DNA of 25,673 bases from Actinomycetes bacterium (GCA_023403475.1 JAEYEL010000204.1:1-25673), one strand, 5' to 3'; positions 7,849 to 15,737 are shown, counted from the stretch's first letter. Made by a program: numbers and translations. The notes: generated by a model from the letters alone, not told the origin.

Positions 7849-7943
7849 GCCCATGGGGGAGTAGTTGGCACGAACGCGTGCGGTACGTTCAACATCATGG
7901 CGCACAAGCGCCTGGCGTACCTTAATCAGCGAGACTCATGGCG
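7849..7943 (+). ncRNA. yybP-ykoY-type manganese riboswitch aptamer
   Basis: The leader carries the family's signature GGGGAGTAG (7856-7864) directly after the 5' strand of a closing stem. GCCCATG (7849-7855) pairs with CATGGGC-complementary bases 7937-7943 and the stem extends to about 9 bp. A second stem forms between GGTACG (7882-7887) and CGTACC (7916-7921), and an apical GGCGC-ACAA-GCGCC hairpin lies between them; a CATCATGG segment precedes it. The family is known to sense Mn2+ and commonly sits upstream of TerC/YkoY-family genes, as here. The 3' closing strand is shared with the left arm of the downstream terminator. Assignment rests on signature, stems and gene context; no covariance model was run. 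Confidence 0.8.
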
Positions 7944-7983
7944 CGAAGCGAACAGAAACGCTTCGCGCCATGAGTCTTTTTTT
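7932..7983 (+). terminator. Riboswitch expression platform: long intrinsic terminator
   Basis: GACTCATGGCGCGAAGCG (7933-7950) is perfectly complementary to 7959-7976, with an 8-nt loop (AACAGAAA), and an outer A-T pair can be added. Seven Ts follow (7977-7983). The left arm contains CATGG, which also forms the aptamer closing stem, so aptamer and terminator exclude each other. Ligand binding should therefore permit transcription of terC. Confidence 0.88.
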
Positions 7984-8077
7984 GTGCGGTGCTCGCACCC
8001 CGGGCTGTGCGAAAGCGATGGGAGAGGAAGCCTTTTTTCGGTTTCGCGACACGACGAGAAAGGGAAGAGGAAAGGCA

Positions 8078-9211
8078 ATGTTGGATTTGACTATTTTCGC
8101 GACGCCGGAAGCCTGGATAAGCCTTGTGACGCTTATCTTCTTGGAGATAGTGCTCGGCGTGGACAACCTGGTGTTCATCTCCATCACCACCAATCGTCTG
8201 CCGCAGGAAAAGCAGCACATCGGCCGCAAACTTGGTCTTGCGGGTGCGCTTGCCATGCGCATCCTGTTCCTTTGCTTTGCGTCGTATCTTGTGCATATGA
8301 CGGGGGCGTTGTTCACCGTCGATCTCGGCGCCTACTCACACGGGTTTTCCGTTCGCGATCTCGTCTTGCTTGCGGGTGGCGCCTATCTTATCTACAAGGG
8401 GGTTTCGGAACTTCGCGAAACGCTTGCGCTCACCGAGGTCAAAGCCGAGCATTCCGAAGAGCACAGGGCTTTGCACACGATAACGCTTCCGCAGGCGGTG
8501 GGTACCATCATGGTCATGGACATCGTGTTCTCCATCGATTCGGTCATCACGGCCGTTGGCATGGCAGACCATCTTATCGTCATGATCATCGCGGTCATGT
8601 TCGCCGTGTTCCTTATGATGGCGTTCATCGACCCCATATCGAACTTCATCAACGGGCATCCGGAAATGAAGATGCTTGCGCTTACGTTCATCGTGGCCAT
8701 AGGTGTGCTGCTCGTTATGGACAGTGCTGGCTTCCATACCGGCATGGAGCTTGTGCATATGCCGCTCGAAAAACTCATGGTCTATTTCGCCATGGTGTTC
8801 TGCATCGTCTTGGAGCTTGTGCAGATGCGCTACAACAAGAATTATCTCGCTTGGCGGAAAGGGCGTTGGGCGGAAGACACCGAAACGCAGCTTGAGGCCG
8901 TCCGCGCGGAGATGATGGAGGAACTTGAGTGCGAGCAGGCGGCCGCTTCTGCGGCGGGAGAAGCGTCTGCGGGCACCCCTGCCGCCTCGCAGGAGCGCAT
9001 CACGCCCGTCATCATCGGGAACAACGTCTATGTGATGATGCCCGTGGCGGGCGAGGATGCTTCCTCGTTCAGGGAACTGCTGGCTTCCTCGGCCCAGGCG
9101 AGCGCGGCCTTTTCCGCACCGATCGAACTCGACGCGGAACAGGTGAGCGTAGAGGACGTTTCGCCGGAAGAAGTGAGCGTAGGGGACGTTGCGCCGAACA
9201 AAAAGGCCTGA
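8078..9211 (+). CDS. TerC-family membrane protein, predicted Mn2+ exporter
   Basis: Integral membrane protein of 377 aa; TerC/YkoY/Alx members export manganese. The N-terminal 245 residues hold about seven transmembrane segments and the family acidic motifs FLEIVLGVDNLVF (E23, D29) and MDIVFSIDSV (D148, D154). From about 246 a hydrophilic C-terminal extension of roughly 130 residues follows: Ala/Glu-rich, then ITPVIIGNNVYVMMPVAGED, then acidic repeats. I chose the ATG at 8078, preceded by AGAGGAAAGG, because the family starts just before the first membrane helix; longer in-frame starts read through the riboswitch terminator. The Mn2+ riboswitch in the leader agrees with manganese export. The role of the tail is unknown. 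Confidence 0.92.
   Translation: MLDLTIFATPEAWISLVTLIFLEIVLGVDNLVFISITTNRLPQEKQHIGRKLGLAGALAMRILFLCFASYLVHMTGALFTVDLGAYSHGFSVRDLVLLAGGAYLIYKGVSELRETLALTEVKAEHSEEHRALHTITLPQAVGTIMVMDIVFSIDSVITAVGMADHLIVMIIAVMFAVFLMMAFIDPISNFINGHPEMKMLALTFIVAIGVLLVMDSAGFHTGMELVHMPLEKLMVYFAMVFCIVLELVQMRYNKNYLAWRKGRWAEDTETQLEAVRAEMMEELECEQAAASAAGEASAGTPAASQERITPVIIGNNVYVMMPVAGEDASSFRELLASSAQASAAFSAPIELDAEQVSVEDVSPEEVSVGDVAPNKKA
9137..9196 (+). repeat. 30-bp in-frame tandem duplication in the terC tail
   Basis: Two adjacent 30-base units (9137-9166, 9167-9196) share GTGAGCGTAG-GGACGTT-CGCCG and encode EQVSVEDVSP and EEVSVGDVAP. The duplication lies in the acidic C-terminal extension, close to the stop. Confidence 0.85.
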
Positions 9212-9246
9212 CGCAACCGCACTGCAAAACCAATCCCACCTGTTCT

Positions 9247-9282
9247 CGGCGGCGCTTGAAAGCGCCGCCGCTTTCCTTTCCG
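9247..9282 (+). terminator. terC terminator
   Basis: A 10-bp GC-rich stem (CGGCGGCGCT / AGCGCCGCCG, 9247-9256 and 9261-9270) closes a TGAA tetraloop and is followed by a pyrimidine tract CTTTCCTTTC. It lies 36 bases past the terC stop. The T tract is interrupted, so termination may be partial. Confidence 0.75.
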
Positions 9283-9547
9283 TGTGCCTTTGCTTTTCTG
9301 TAGCCGCTTGAGACTTTTGCACTCGTGTTCGGGCGCGTCGTGGAATTCGTTTTCAGCCGAGCCCTTTTGAAATTCGATATCGGGGAACGGTCGAAAAAGT
9401 GTGGCGAAAAAAACTATTTCCAGAGAAATCGGCAAAAACAAACCTTTGAACTGCGCAAAACAGCCACTCGCCCCAATTCGAAACGCCGCCCATTTCGCCC
9501 GCAATCAGAGCCAACCGACCTCCGTTAATTTTTTGTGAAAATTTCTC
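9283..9547. other. Intergenic region upstream of the cai-like locus
   Basis: No convincing gene is seen on either strand; the only open frames overlap terC in antisense or lack a ribosome-binding site. The stretch is more A/T-rich than its neighbours. It ends in an A/T-rich block (9525-9547, TTAATTTTTTGTGAAAATTT) directly before the -35 below, which could act as an UP element. Confidence 0.5.
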
Positions 9548-9578
9548 TTGACCTTCAAGCGCCTTTTGGATTTATCTT
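9548..9578 (+). promoter_or_regulatory. caiB-operon promoter with 19-bp, MerR-type spacer
   Basis: TTGACC (9548-9553) and TATCTT (9573-9578) are separated by 19 bases. Such an overlong spacer is the known signature of promoters untwisted by MerR-family activators, and a MerR gene closes this locus. The spacer holds an imperfect dyad around AAG-CGC-CTT (9557-9565). About 96 bases of leader follow before the caiB start. That leader contains ACCAG and CTGGT segments that could pair. Confidence 0.55.
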
Positions 9579-9680
9579 TCTCACAGAGCTTGACGTCGGC
9601 TTTACATGGAGCGTCTGAAAACCAGAAGGCAAGGTCGTCTGGTCGCCAGATGAAAACGCAAGAATCAGAAAGGGGCACGC

Positions 9681-10910
9681 ATGTGGCACAATGAAGCGCT
9701 GCCGGAATTCGGAGTCTTGTCGGGGTTGAAGGTCGTGCATGCCTCGTCATCGCTTGCCGGCCCTTTAGGGCCGACCATCTTCGCGGAATACGGTGCCGAC
9801 GTCGTTTGGATCGAGAACGCAGATGCGCCTGATTACACCCGCACTCTCCACAACATTCAACCCGAGTCCGAGCGTCGCAACCAACGCGCTATGGGCATCA
9901 GGCTCAAGTCGCCCGAGGGCAGGCAGATAGTGCTCGACCTCGTCAAAGACGCCGATGTGTTCCTGGAGTCGTCCAAAGGCGGGCAGTTCGACCGTCTGGG
10001 TCTTTCGGACGAAACGCTTTGGGAGGTCAACCCCAAGCTCGTTATCGCCCACATCTCCGGTTACGGCCAAACGGGTCTTCCTGAATACGTGAAGCGTGGC
10101 GGCTTCGATGCTACGGCGCAGGCGTTTTCCGGGTATATGTGGGAAAACACCAACGGCGTGACGCCTCCTTACGCGGTAGGCCCGTACGTGGCCGACTACA
10201 TTGCCGCGCTGTGGACGAGCGTCGCCGTGCTCGCGGCCGTGCGCAAGGCTGACCAGACGGGTGAGGGCGAAAGCATCGACGTGGCTCAGTTCGAGCTTAT
10301 GATGCGTGCGTCCATCTTCTCGGTAGACTATTTCACCTTCCACAAGGAGTTCCCGAAGACCGGCGAGAGGTCAATGATTGCCGGCTGGGGCGGATTCCCT
10401 TGCAAGGACGGCAAGATCCTCTACTGCTGCTTCAGCGGCGCGAGCGTTCTGAAGAAGGTCTGCGGCCTACTCGGTTTGGAGTACGGCAGCGAGATGTTTC
10501 CTGCGGAGGTTGGTCTCTACAACATCGAGACCGAATCGGGCAAGGAGTTCGAGCGTGCTGTTATGGACTGGCTTTCCGAGCGTACGGTCGACGAGGCCGA
10601 AGAGCGGATGCTCGCCGCAGGTCTTCCCGTATCGAAGGTGAATAGCTGGGCAGATGTGGAAGCGAATCCGCATGTGCAGGCTCGCGGCATCATCAAGGAG
10701 TGGGAGACGGTCAAAGGCACGAAGCTTCGCGCCGTGGGGCCGGTTCCGCAGTTCAAAAAACACCCTGCTCGCGTGTGGCGCCCTGCCCCGAGCTTCGGCG
10801 AAAACAACGAGGAGATCTTGAGCGAGCTAGGCTACACCAAAGACCAGATCGCCGATTTCTACGAAAAGGGCGTTATCAACAAGGATTTCGATCTTCATCT
10901 TTCCCGTTAG
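9681..10910 (+). CDS. CaiB-like CoA-transferase (class III, CaiB/BaiF family)
   Basis: Class III CoA-transferase of 409 aa, which moves CoA from one acyl-CoA to the incoming free acid. It resembles E. coli CaiB (405 aa) along its length: LPEFGVLSGLKVV at the start, FAEYGADVVWIEN, NPKLVIAHISGYGQ, TAQAFSGY and QTGEGESIDVA. The catalytic aspartate is D172 in YVADY. The C-terminal region near 340-360 (ANPHVQARGIIKEWE) also follows CaiB. The ATG at 9681 has an AAAGGGG ribosome-binding site. It is the first gene of the locus. In carnitine metabolism CaiB transfers CoA between gamma-butyrobetainyl-CoA and carnitine; here the acid is unknown because the usual caiT and caiD are missing. Family is certain, substrate is not. 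Confidence 0.92.
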   Translation: MWHNEALPEFGVLSGLKVVHASSSLAGPLGPTIFAEYGADVVWIENADAPDYTRTLHNIQPESERRNQRAMGIRLKSPEGRQIVLDLVKDADVFLESSKGGQFDRLGLSDETLWEVNPKLVIAHISGYGQTGLPEYVKRGGFDATAQAFSGYMWENTNGVTPPYAVGPYVADYIAALWTSVAVLAAVRKADQTGEGESIDVAQFELMMRASIFSVDYFTFHKEFPKTGERSMIAGWGGFPCKDGKILYCCFSGASVLKKVCGLLGLEYGSEMFPAEVGLYNIETESGKEFERAVMDWLSERTVDEAEERMLAAGLPVSKVNSWADVEANPHVQARGIIKEWETVKGTKLRAVGPVPQFKKHPARVWRPAPSFGENNEEILSELGYTKDQIADFYEKGVINKDFDLHLSR

Positions 10911-10921
10911 CTCAGCGAGGG

Positions 10922-11030
10922 GCGCTCCTGTATCCGAGACCCCCTCTTCAAACAGGGGCGCACCCGCTGGCGGGACATTTTTAGGAACAACGCCGCAAAA
11001 CGACTTAGGGATGGGTTCCTTTGCGGCTTT
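10922..11030 (+). terminator. Intercistronic hairpins between the CaiB homologue and the first transporter
   Basis: Three stems fill the gap. GCGCTCCTGT (10922-10931) pairs with ACAGGGGCGC (10952-10961) with one G-T pair. CCCG-CTGG-CGGG (10963-10974) is followed by five Ts. GCCGCAAA (10992-10999) pairs with TTTGCGGC (11020-11027) and is followed by TTT. None is a strong terminator alone; together they may attenuate or protect mRNA, which would set a caiB-to-transporter ratio. Confidence 0.45.
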
Positions 11031-11078
11031 GTCTGCAATTGCAATGTCTGTTTGCTCATTATAACGTAAGGGGTAATA

Positions 11079-12350
11079 ATGGCAGAGTCAAAATCTGGGT
11101 TTCACTATGGATGGGTCGTGCTGGTCTGCAGCTGCCTCATCATGTTCATGCCGTGCTGCTTCACGTTCAACGCGGCCTCCGTGTTCTACAGTTCGGTAGC
11201 CGAGGCTATGGGTGTGGGAACCGGCGCCGTCGGTCTGTACATGTCTATCGTCTACATCACCATGTTTTTCGCCCTGCTTGTCATGGGCAAGCTCTTCGAG
11301 TCAAAAGACTCCCGCGTTATCCTGGTGTTTTCGGTTGCCTGCATCGCGGTCGCCTTTCTTATTATGGCGCTCACGCCGGTCATCTTCGGCTTCTACGTAG
11401 CTGGCGTTCTGCTCGGCTTGGGTAACGCCGTTGTTCTCTATTTGCTCGTACCCGTTATCTTCGGTCGTTGGTTCAAGAAGAACGTCGGTTTGCTCATCGG
11501 CGTCGGCATGGCTATGACCGGCATCGGCGGCATGCTGTGGAGTCCTGTCGCCACGTCCATCATCTTGTCGAGCGGCTACTCTACCGCTTATCTTATGTAC
11601 GCCGGCCTTTCCGCCATCGTCGGCATTCCCTGTGCGCTGCTCGTCCGCTCTCGTCCGAGCGACAAAGGTCTGCAGCCGGTCGGCTATGACGCTGCTGCCG
11701 AAAAGGCCGATGCCGAGAAGGCTGCCGCTCCGGTGGAAGGCGTTACCGTCAAAGACGCCCTCAAGCACCCTGGCACGCTGGTCGTTATCGCCATTGCCTG
11801 CGGCTTGGTGAACCTGGGTCTTACCATGAACTTCTATCTGCCCACCTACATCAAGACCCTCACCATCTTCGGTTCCGTCGAGGAAGCCGCCATCGTTGGT
11901 GCCACCTTGGCATCCGTGGTTATGTTCGGATCCCTTGTCGGCAAAATCGTCTTGGGCTTCACCAACGACCTTTCGGTTCCCGGTTCGGTCATCTTCGGCG
12001 ACGCGTCCGGCATCATCGGCCTTCTGCTCGTGCTTTTCGGTGCCAATATCTCCGTATGGCTGGTTTACGTGGGCGGTGCGCTGTTCGGCGTGTTCTTCGC
12101 TTCTGCCACCACCACGACGCCCCAGCTGGTGCGCAAGGTGTTCGGTAACCGTGACTATTCGCAAATCTATTCCTACGTAACAGCCGTGTGTGCCTTCTTA
12201 GCTGCGTTCGGTTCCGCTATCTGGGGCTTCATCTACGACTTCACCGGTAACTTCTTCGCCACGTTCGCCATCGACATGGGTCTTATGGCCGTGAGTCTTG
12301 TGTGCGCGTTCTTGGCCATGGCCATTGGCAAGAAGCTTCCTCGCGCATAA
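11079..12350 (+). CDS. MFS transporter, OFA (oxalate/formate antiporter-like) family, first copy
   Basis: Inner-membrane secondary transporter of 423 aa with about 12 hydrophobic segments. The start HYGWVVLVCSCLIMF, a loop-2/3 motif A-like GKLFESKDSRVIL and the late FGNRDYSQIYSYV are typical of the OFA branch of the MFS, whose members move small carboxylates, often by exchange. A charged, Ala/Glu-rich loop (about residues 205-225) joins the two halves. The ATG at 11079 follows TAAGGGG. Its place between the CoA-transferase and a second, related transporter suggests it moves the acid that the locus consumes or its product. A strong terminator follows. Substrate and direction are not determinable here. 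Confidence 0.88.
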   Translation: MAESKSGFHYGWVVLVCSCLIMFMPCCFTFNAASVFYSSVAEAMGVGTGAVGLYMSIVYITMFFALLVMGKLFESKDSRVILVFSVACIAVAFLIMALTPVIFGFYVAGVLLGLGNAVVLYLLVPVIFGRWFKKNVGLLIGVGMAMTGIGGMLWSPVATSIILSSGYSTAYLMYAGLSAIVGIPCALLVRSRPSDKGLQPVGYDAAAEKADAEKAAAPVEGVTVKDALKHPGTLVVIAIACGLVNLGLTMNFYLPTYIKTLTIFGSVEEAAIVGATLASVVMFGSLVGKIVLGFTNDLSVPGSVIFGDASGIIGLLLVLFGANISVWLVYVGGALFGVFFASATTTTPQLVRKVFGNRDYSQIYSYVTAVCAFLAAFGSAIWGFIYDFTGNFFATFAIDMGLMAVSLVCAFLAMAIGKKLPRA

Positions 12351-12413
12351 GGGTCTTGCGAGGGTTTCGTAATCGGTTTTTTGACTGGTGAAGGTTTTCT
12401 AAGGTAAGGAAAG

Positions 12414-12457
12414 GGGCGCTCGTCAAGAGAAAAAATCTTGATAGGGCGCCCTTTTTC
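12414..12457 (+). terminator. Intrinsic terminator between the two transporters
   Basis: GGGCGC (12414-12419) pairs with GCGCCC (12446-12451), and inside it TCAAGA pairs with TCTTGA (6 bp). Five Ts and TCT follow. It lies 64 bases past the first transporter stop. No clear promoter was found between it and the next gene, so downstream expression may depend on read-through or an unrecognised promoter. Confidence 0.8.
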
Positions 12458-12590
12458 TGCAAATTCGCAATCGCACATGTTGGGCGAGCCCGTCTGCCAA
12501 GCAAGGATCGGGAGCGGGAGAGAACGAGTTGCGGCAGGCTGCGCATGTGCGGTTGTCTTGGGTGAAATCAGACGTTAGTGAGGATGTGAA

Positions 12591-13922
12591 ATGAGCGATT
12601 CCAAAAAAAGCCGCGTCCACTATGGCTTTCTCGTTCTCTTCGCCATATGCGCCATCTGCTTTTCCACGGTGACGCTCTCGTTCAACACGGCCGGCATATT
12701 CTATACGCCGGCGGGAAACGATCTGGGCATAGACCCTGGAACATTCGGCACCTATATGTCGGTGCAGTACGCCGCCATGGCCGTTTTCATGATGTTCGGA
12801 GGTAAGATCCTCGATCGTTTTAACGCACGCGTGGTGCTTTCGGTGTGCGTGGCCACGGTTTCGGTAGGGCTTCTGAGCATGTCGACGTTCAACGAGCTGT
12901 GGCAGTTCTACGTGGCGGGCGCTTTCATAGGTGCCGCCAACTCCATTCTTCTCTATCTCATGGTTCCCACAATGATCGATCGCTGGTTCAAGGAGCGCGT
13001 CGGCTTTTTCGTGGGCATCGCCCTGTGCTTCACCGGCATAGGCGCCATCGTGTTCAACCCGATAGGCGGCTTCGTGATAGAAAACTACGGATGGCGTGCT
13101 GGATACTTGGTGTTCGGGCTTATTTCCTCTTGCATCGGATTCCCGAGCGCAGTTCTTCTCATACGCAACGCCCCTCACGAAAAGGGACTTCTTCGTTTCG
13201 GCGAGAAGGCAAGCGATGCGGAAGCATCCGCCAATGCGCCCGTTTTGGAAGGCGCCACGTTCAAGCAGGCTGTGCGGACTCCTGCGTTGTACATGGTTGC
13301 GCTTTACGCCGGCGTGGCCGATGTGGGGCTTACGCTCAACTACTACCTGCCGTCCTACGTTTCGACGCTGGGGCATTCGGTTCTCGTGGTTTCGAGCATA
13401 GCGTCCGCTGTCATGGTCGGTCAACTTGTGGGCAAGCTGCTCTTAGGCTACATCAACGACATCAGCGTGAAGGCCGGCGTGGTCACGGCGGTGACAAGCG
13501 GCATTCTGGGTATAGGCATCATGGCGCTGTTCGGAGGGTCTGGCTTGGTGGCGCTTTACCTCGGCGCATTTCTGTTCGGCGTGTTCTTTGCCAGCACCAC
13601 GGTTACCACGTCTCTTATGACACGCGGCATCTTCGGCAGCCGCGACTATGGGCGCATCTTCTCGGTCGTGGCGACCGTGGCGACGTTAAGCTCGGCTTTC
13701 AGCTCGGCCATTTGGGGTGCTCTCATAAGAGCCACGGGCAGCTATTACGTCATGCTCTATGTGGGGCTAGGCGTTATGCTTGCCGTGTACGCCATAGGCT
13801 TCACGGCTTTGGTCATGGGCAAGCGCTCGCCTTGGGCGAACGGCTCGTGTGCGAAAGACGACAATGCCTGTGCGGACGTGCAGGAAAAGCAGCTCGACGC
13901 CGTTTCCGAAGGGAGGCGCTAG
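12591..13922 (+). CDS. MFS transporter, OFA family, second copy
   Basis: Transporter of 443 aa, paralogous to the gene just upstream. Both open with HYGF/W-V-L, have an N-A-(G/S)-(I/V)-FY stretch near residue 30, an RWFK(E/K)-VG segment near the middle of the first half, and an FGSRDYG / FGNRDYS motif late. About 12 membrane segments are visible. The central loop is again charged and Ala-rich, and the C-terminal tail (about 405-443) is hydrophilic and Cys-containing. The ATG at 12591 follows GAGGA at 6-base spacing. It ends 3 bases before the CoA ligase start. Two transporters in one locus could divide uptake of substrate from release of product. Confidence 0.88.
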   Translation: MSDSKKSRVHYGFLVLFAICAICFSTVTLSFNTAGIFYTPAGNDLGIDPGTFGTYMSVQYAAMAVFMMFGGKILDRFNARVVLSVCVATVSVGLLSMSTFNELWQFYVAGAFIGAANSILLYLMVPTMIDRWFKERVGFFVGIALCFTGIGAIVFNPIGGFVIENYGWRAGYLVFGLISSCIGFPSAVLLIRNAPHEKGLLRFGEKASDAEASANAPVLEGATFKQAVRTPALYMVALYAGVADVGLTLNYYLPSYVSTLGHSVLVVSSIASAVMVGQLVGKLLLGYINDISVKAGVVTAVTSGILGIGIMALFGGSGLVALYLGAFLFGVFFASTTVTTSLMTRGIFGSRDYGRIFSVVATVATLSSAFSSAIWGALIRATGSYYVMLYVGLGVMLAVYAIGFTALVMGKRSPWANGSCAKDDNACADVQEKQLDAVSEGRR

Positions 13923-13925
13923 ATT

Positions 13926-15599
13926 GTGGCTGAATTGATTTCCGGAAGCGATTTCAACGCTGCGGCCCTTTCGCGCGATATTCTGTGGCGCGATGCCTAC
14001 GATAGGGAAGTGAAGCGCACCTACGCGCAGAAACACCGCACCATAAAGGAAGCGATGCTGGCCTTAACGGAAGAAGGCGGAAGCAGCCTTCCTCTTATCC
14101 ACTACAAAGGCGCCTGCATCACACGCGGCGAGGCCGACGCGGTGGCATGTCGTCTGGGGAACGCCCTTCTGCAGACGGGGCTTGAGAAGGGTGATCGCGT
14201 GAGCATCGTGGTGTCGAATCGCCCCGAGGTGGTCTGCGCCTTCATGGCGTGCTACAAGGCAGGCTTTATCGCGGCCGCCTATAACCAACGCTGCACCGAA
14301 CGAGAAATAGTGCATTCGGTGGCGGGGGTCTGCTCAAGGGCGCTTCTCATAGAGAAGGCGACGTTGCCCAAGATCATGCCCGACCTCGCTGCGGGCGCGC
14401 TTCCCTCCTTGAAGGCTGTGGTGGTGATCGATGCCGAAGCGGGCGAGGACTTCGATCTTCTTCTCATGACGGATTTCGACACCTTCGTGGAATCGGGCGC
14501 CCAAACGGAGCCCGAAGTGGAAATCGACCCCGACGATGGCGCCATTCTGCTGTTCACCGGCGGAACGACGGGCGTGAGTAAGGGGTGCTGCCAATCGCAC
14601 GGGCGCATGGTGCTTGAACTTGAATCGATGGCGTACTGGTGCGCATCGGCTCTCAAGGCGACGAACCCATGCTTTCTGGTATGCATGCCCATGACGCACA
14701 TCATGGGCATCAACTACGGAGTGAACTGGCAGCTTATCAACGGTGGCTGCGTCGCCATAGCCGCAGGCAACAAACCGCCCGACATCATGACAGCCCTGCG
14801 CCTTTATGAGCCCGACGCATGGGCTACGCTGCCGACGCTTCTGCATTCCGTGAGCGGTGAAGACGAGCTGGCGCATACACCGTACAAAGACCTCGATCTC
14901 GTTATTTTCGGCGGGTCGTTCATTTCGAGGGAAACGCTTCTGAACCTTTCGGGTAAGACGGGCGCTGCGTTCGTGGAAAGCTACGGCATGTCGGAAAGCT
15001 TCGGCTTCGTTACCTGCAACCCCGTGGGAAGCGGCGGGAAGATGGGTAGCATCGGCCTTCCCATGAGCAACACCGATATGCTCATCGTGGACATGCAAAC
15101 GGGCGAGCGCGCCCTTCCCGTAGGCGAGCGCGGCGAGATAATCTTCCGCGGTCCTCAGATCATACGCGAATACTGGAATAATCCGAAAGAGACCGCTGTC
15201 GCTTTGAGGGGCGGTTGGCTTTACAGCGGCGACATAGGATACATGGATGAAGACGGCTATTTCTACTTGGTGGATCGCAAGAAGGACACCATAGTCGTAA
15301 GCGGCTTCAATGTTTTTCCCAAAGAGATAGACGAGCTTCTCATTGCTCATCCCGATATTCTGGATGCTTGCACGGTCGGTGTGCCGGACGAACATTCGGG
15401 CGAGCGTCCGAAATCGTACATCGTCGCGCGAGAAGGCGCGGAAATTCAACCGGAAGACGTCATTTCCTACTGCAAAGAGTACTTGGTGGCCTACAAGGCG
15501 CCGAAATACGTGGAGATGGTGGACGAAATTCCCAAGACCAAGGCCAGAAAACCCGATAGGGAGCTTCTTAAGCGCCGGGCGCCTTCGACGACGGCTTAA
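13926..15599 (+). CDS. AMP-forming acyl-CoA ligase, CaiC-like
   Basis: ATP-dependent ligase of the ANL superfamily, 557 aa, which would load CoA onto the free acid to prime the cycle run by the CoA-transferase. The P-loop-like A3 motif is LLFTGGTTGVSKGC (208-221). The A5 motif ESYGMSE (351-357) and the A7/A8 segment (SGDIGYMDEDGYFYLVDRKK, D436) are intact. The C-terminal catalytic Lys is K542 in TKARKPDRELLK, where most members have SGK or TGK; the Gly is Arg here. The start is GTG at 13926, 9 bases after GAAGGGAGG, which overlaps the end of the preceding transporter gene. Gene order and style match CaiC; other carboxylate ligases cannot be excluded. Confidence 0.9.
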   Translation: MAELISGSDFNAAALSRDILWRDAYDREVKRTYAQKHRTIKEAMLALTEEGGSSLPLIHYKGACITRGEADAVACRLGNALLQTGLEKGDRVSIVVSNRPEVVCAFMACYKAGFIAAAYNQRCTEREIVHSVAGVCSRALLIEKATLPKIMPDLAAGALPSLKAVVVIDAEAGEDFDLLLMTDFDTFVESGAQTEPEVEIDPDDGAILLFTGGTTGVSKGCCQSHGRMVLELESMAYWCASALKATNPCFLVCMPMTHIMGINYGVNWQLINGGCVAIAAGNKPPDIMTALRLYEPDAWATLPTLLHSVSGEDELAHTPYKDLDLVIFGGSFISRETLLNLSGKTGAAFVESYGMSESFGFVTCNPVGSGGKMGSIGLPMSNTDMLIVDMQTGERALPVGERGEIIFRGPQIIREYWNNPKETAVALRGGWLYSGDIGYMDEDGYFYLVDRKKDTIVVSGFNVFPKEIDELLIAHPDILDACTVGVPDEHSGERPKSYIVAREGAEIQPEDVISYCKEYLVAYKAPKYVEMVDEIPKTKARKPDRELLKRRAPSTTA

Positions 15600-15637
15600 A
15601 GCGAAGCGGTTGAAAAAGGCGAAAAAGCCGCTTGACT

Positions 15638-15652
15638 CTCAAGAAACTTGAG
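15638..15652 (+). repeat. Short perfect inverted repeat between ligase and dehydrogenase genes
   Basis: CTCAAG-AAA-CTTGAG (15638-15652) is a perfect 6-bp-arm palindrome. Just upstream AAGCGG and CCGCTT (about 15605-15633) can also pair. There is no T tract. It may be an operator or an mRNA structure in the 138-base gap between caiC- and caiA-like genes. Confidence 0.5.
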
Positions 15653-15737
15653 GAACTAGCATGTGCAATGAGGGGCCCATCCCACCCCGTACCGGATGCC
15701 AAAGGGCATTCCGCAAATCGTGCTGAAGGAGGAAATC

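Noticed and set aside
7702..8895. Plus-strand frame in another phase across the terC leader and gene
   Set aside because: It reads through the riboswitch and terminator, is out of frame with terC, and its protein is low in hydrophobic membrane segments; terC itself is clear.
9028..9504. Minus-strand open frame spanning the terC end and the gap after it
   Set aside because: It is antisense to terC over much of its length and has no start signal or recognisable sequence.
15600..15737. Additional small gene between the ligase and dehydrogenase genes
   Set aside because: An in-frame ATG at 15696 would extend the dehydrogenase, but the strong ribosome-binding site points to the GTG at 15738. No other frame has a convincing start.
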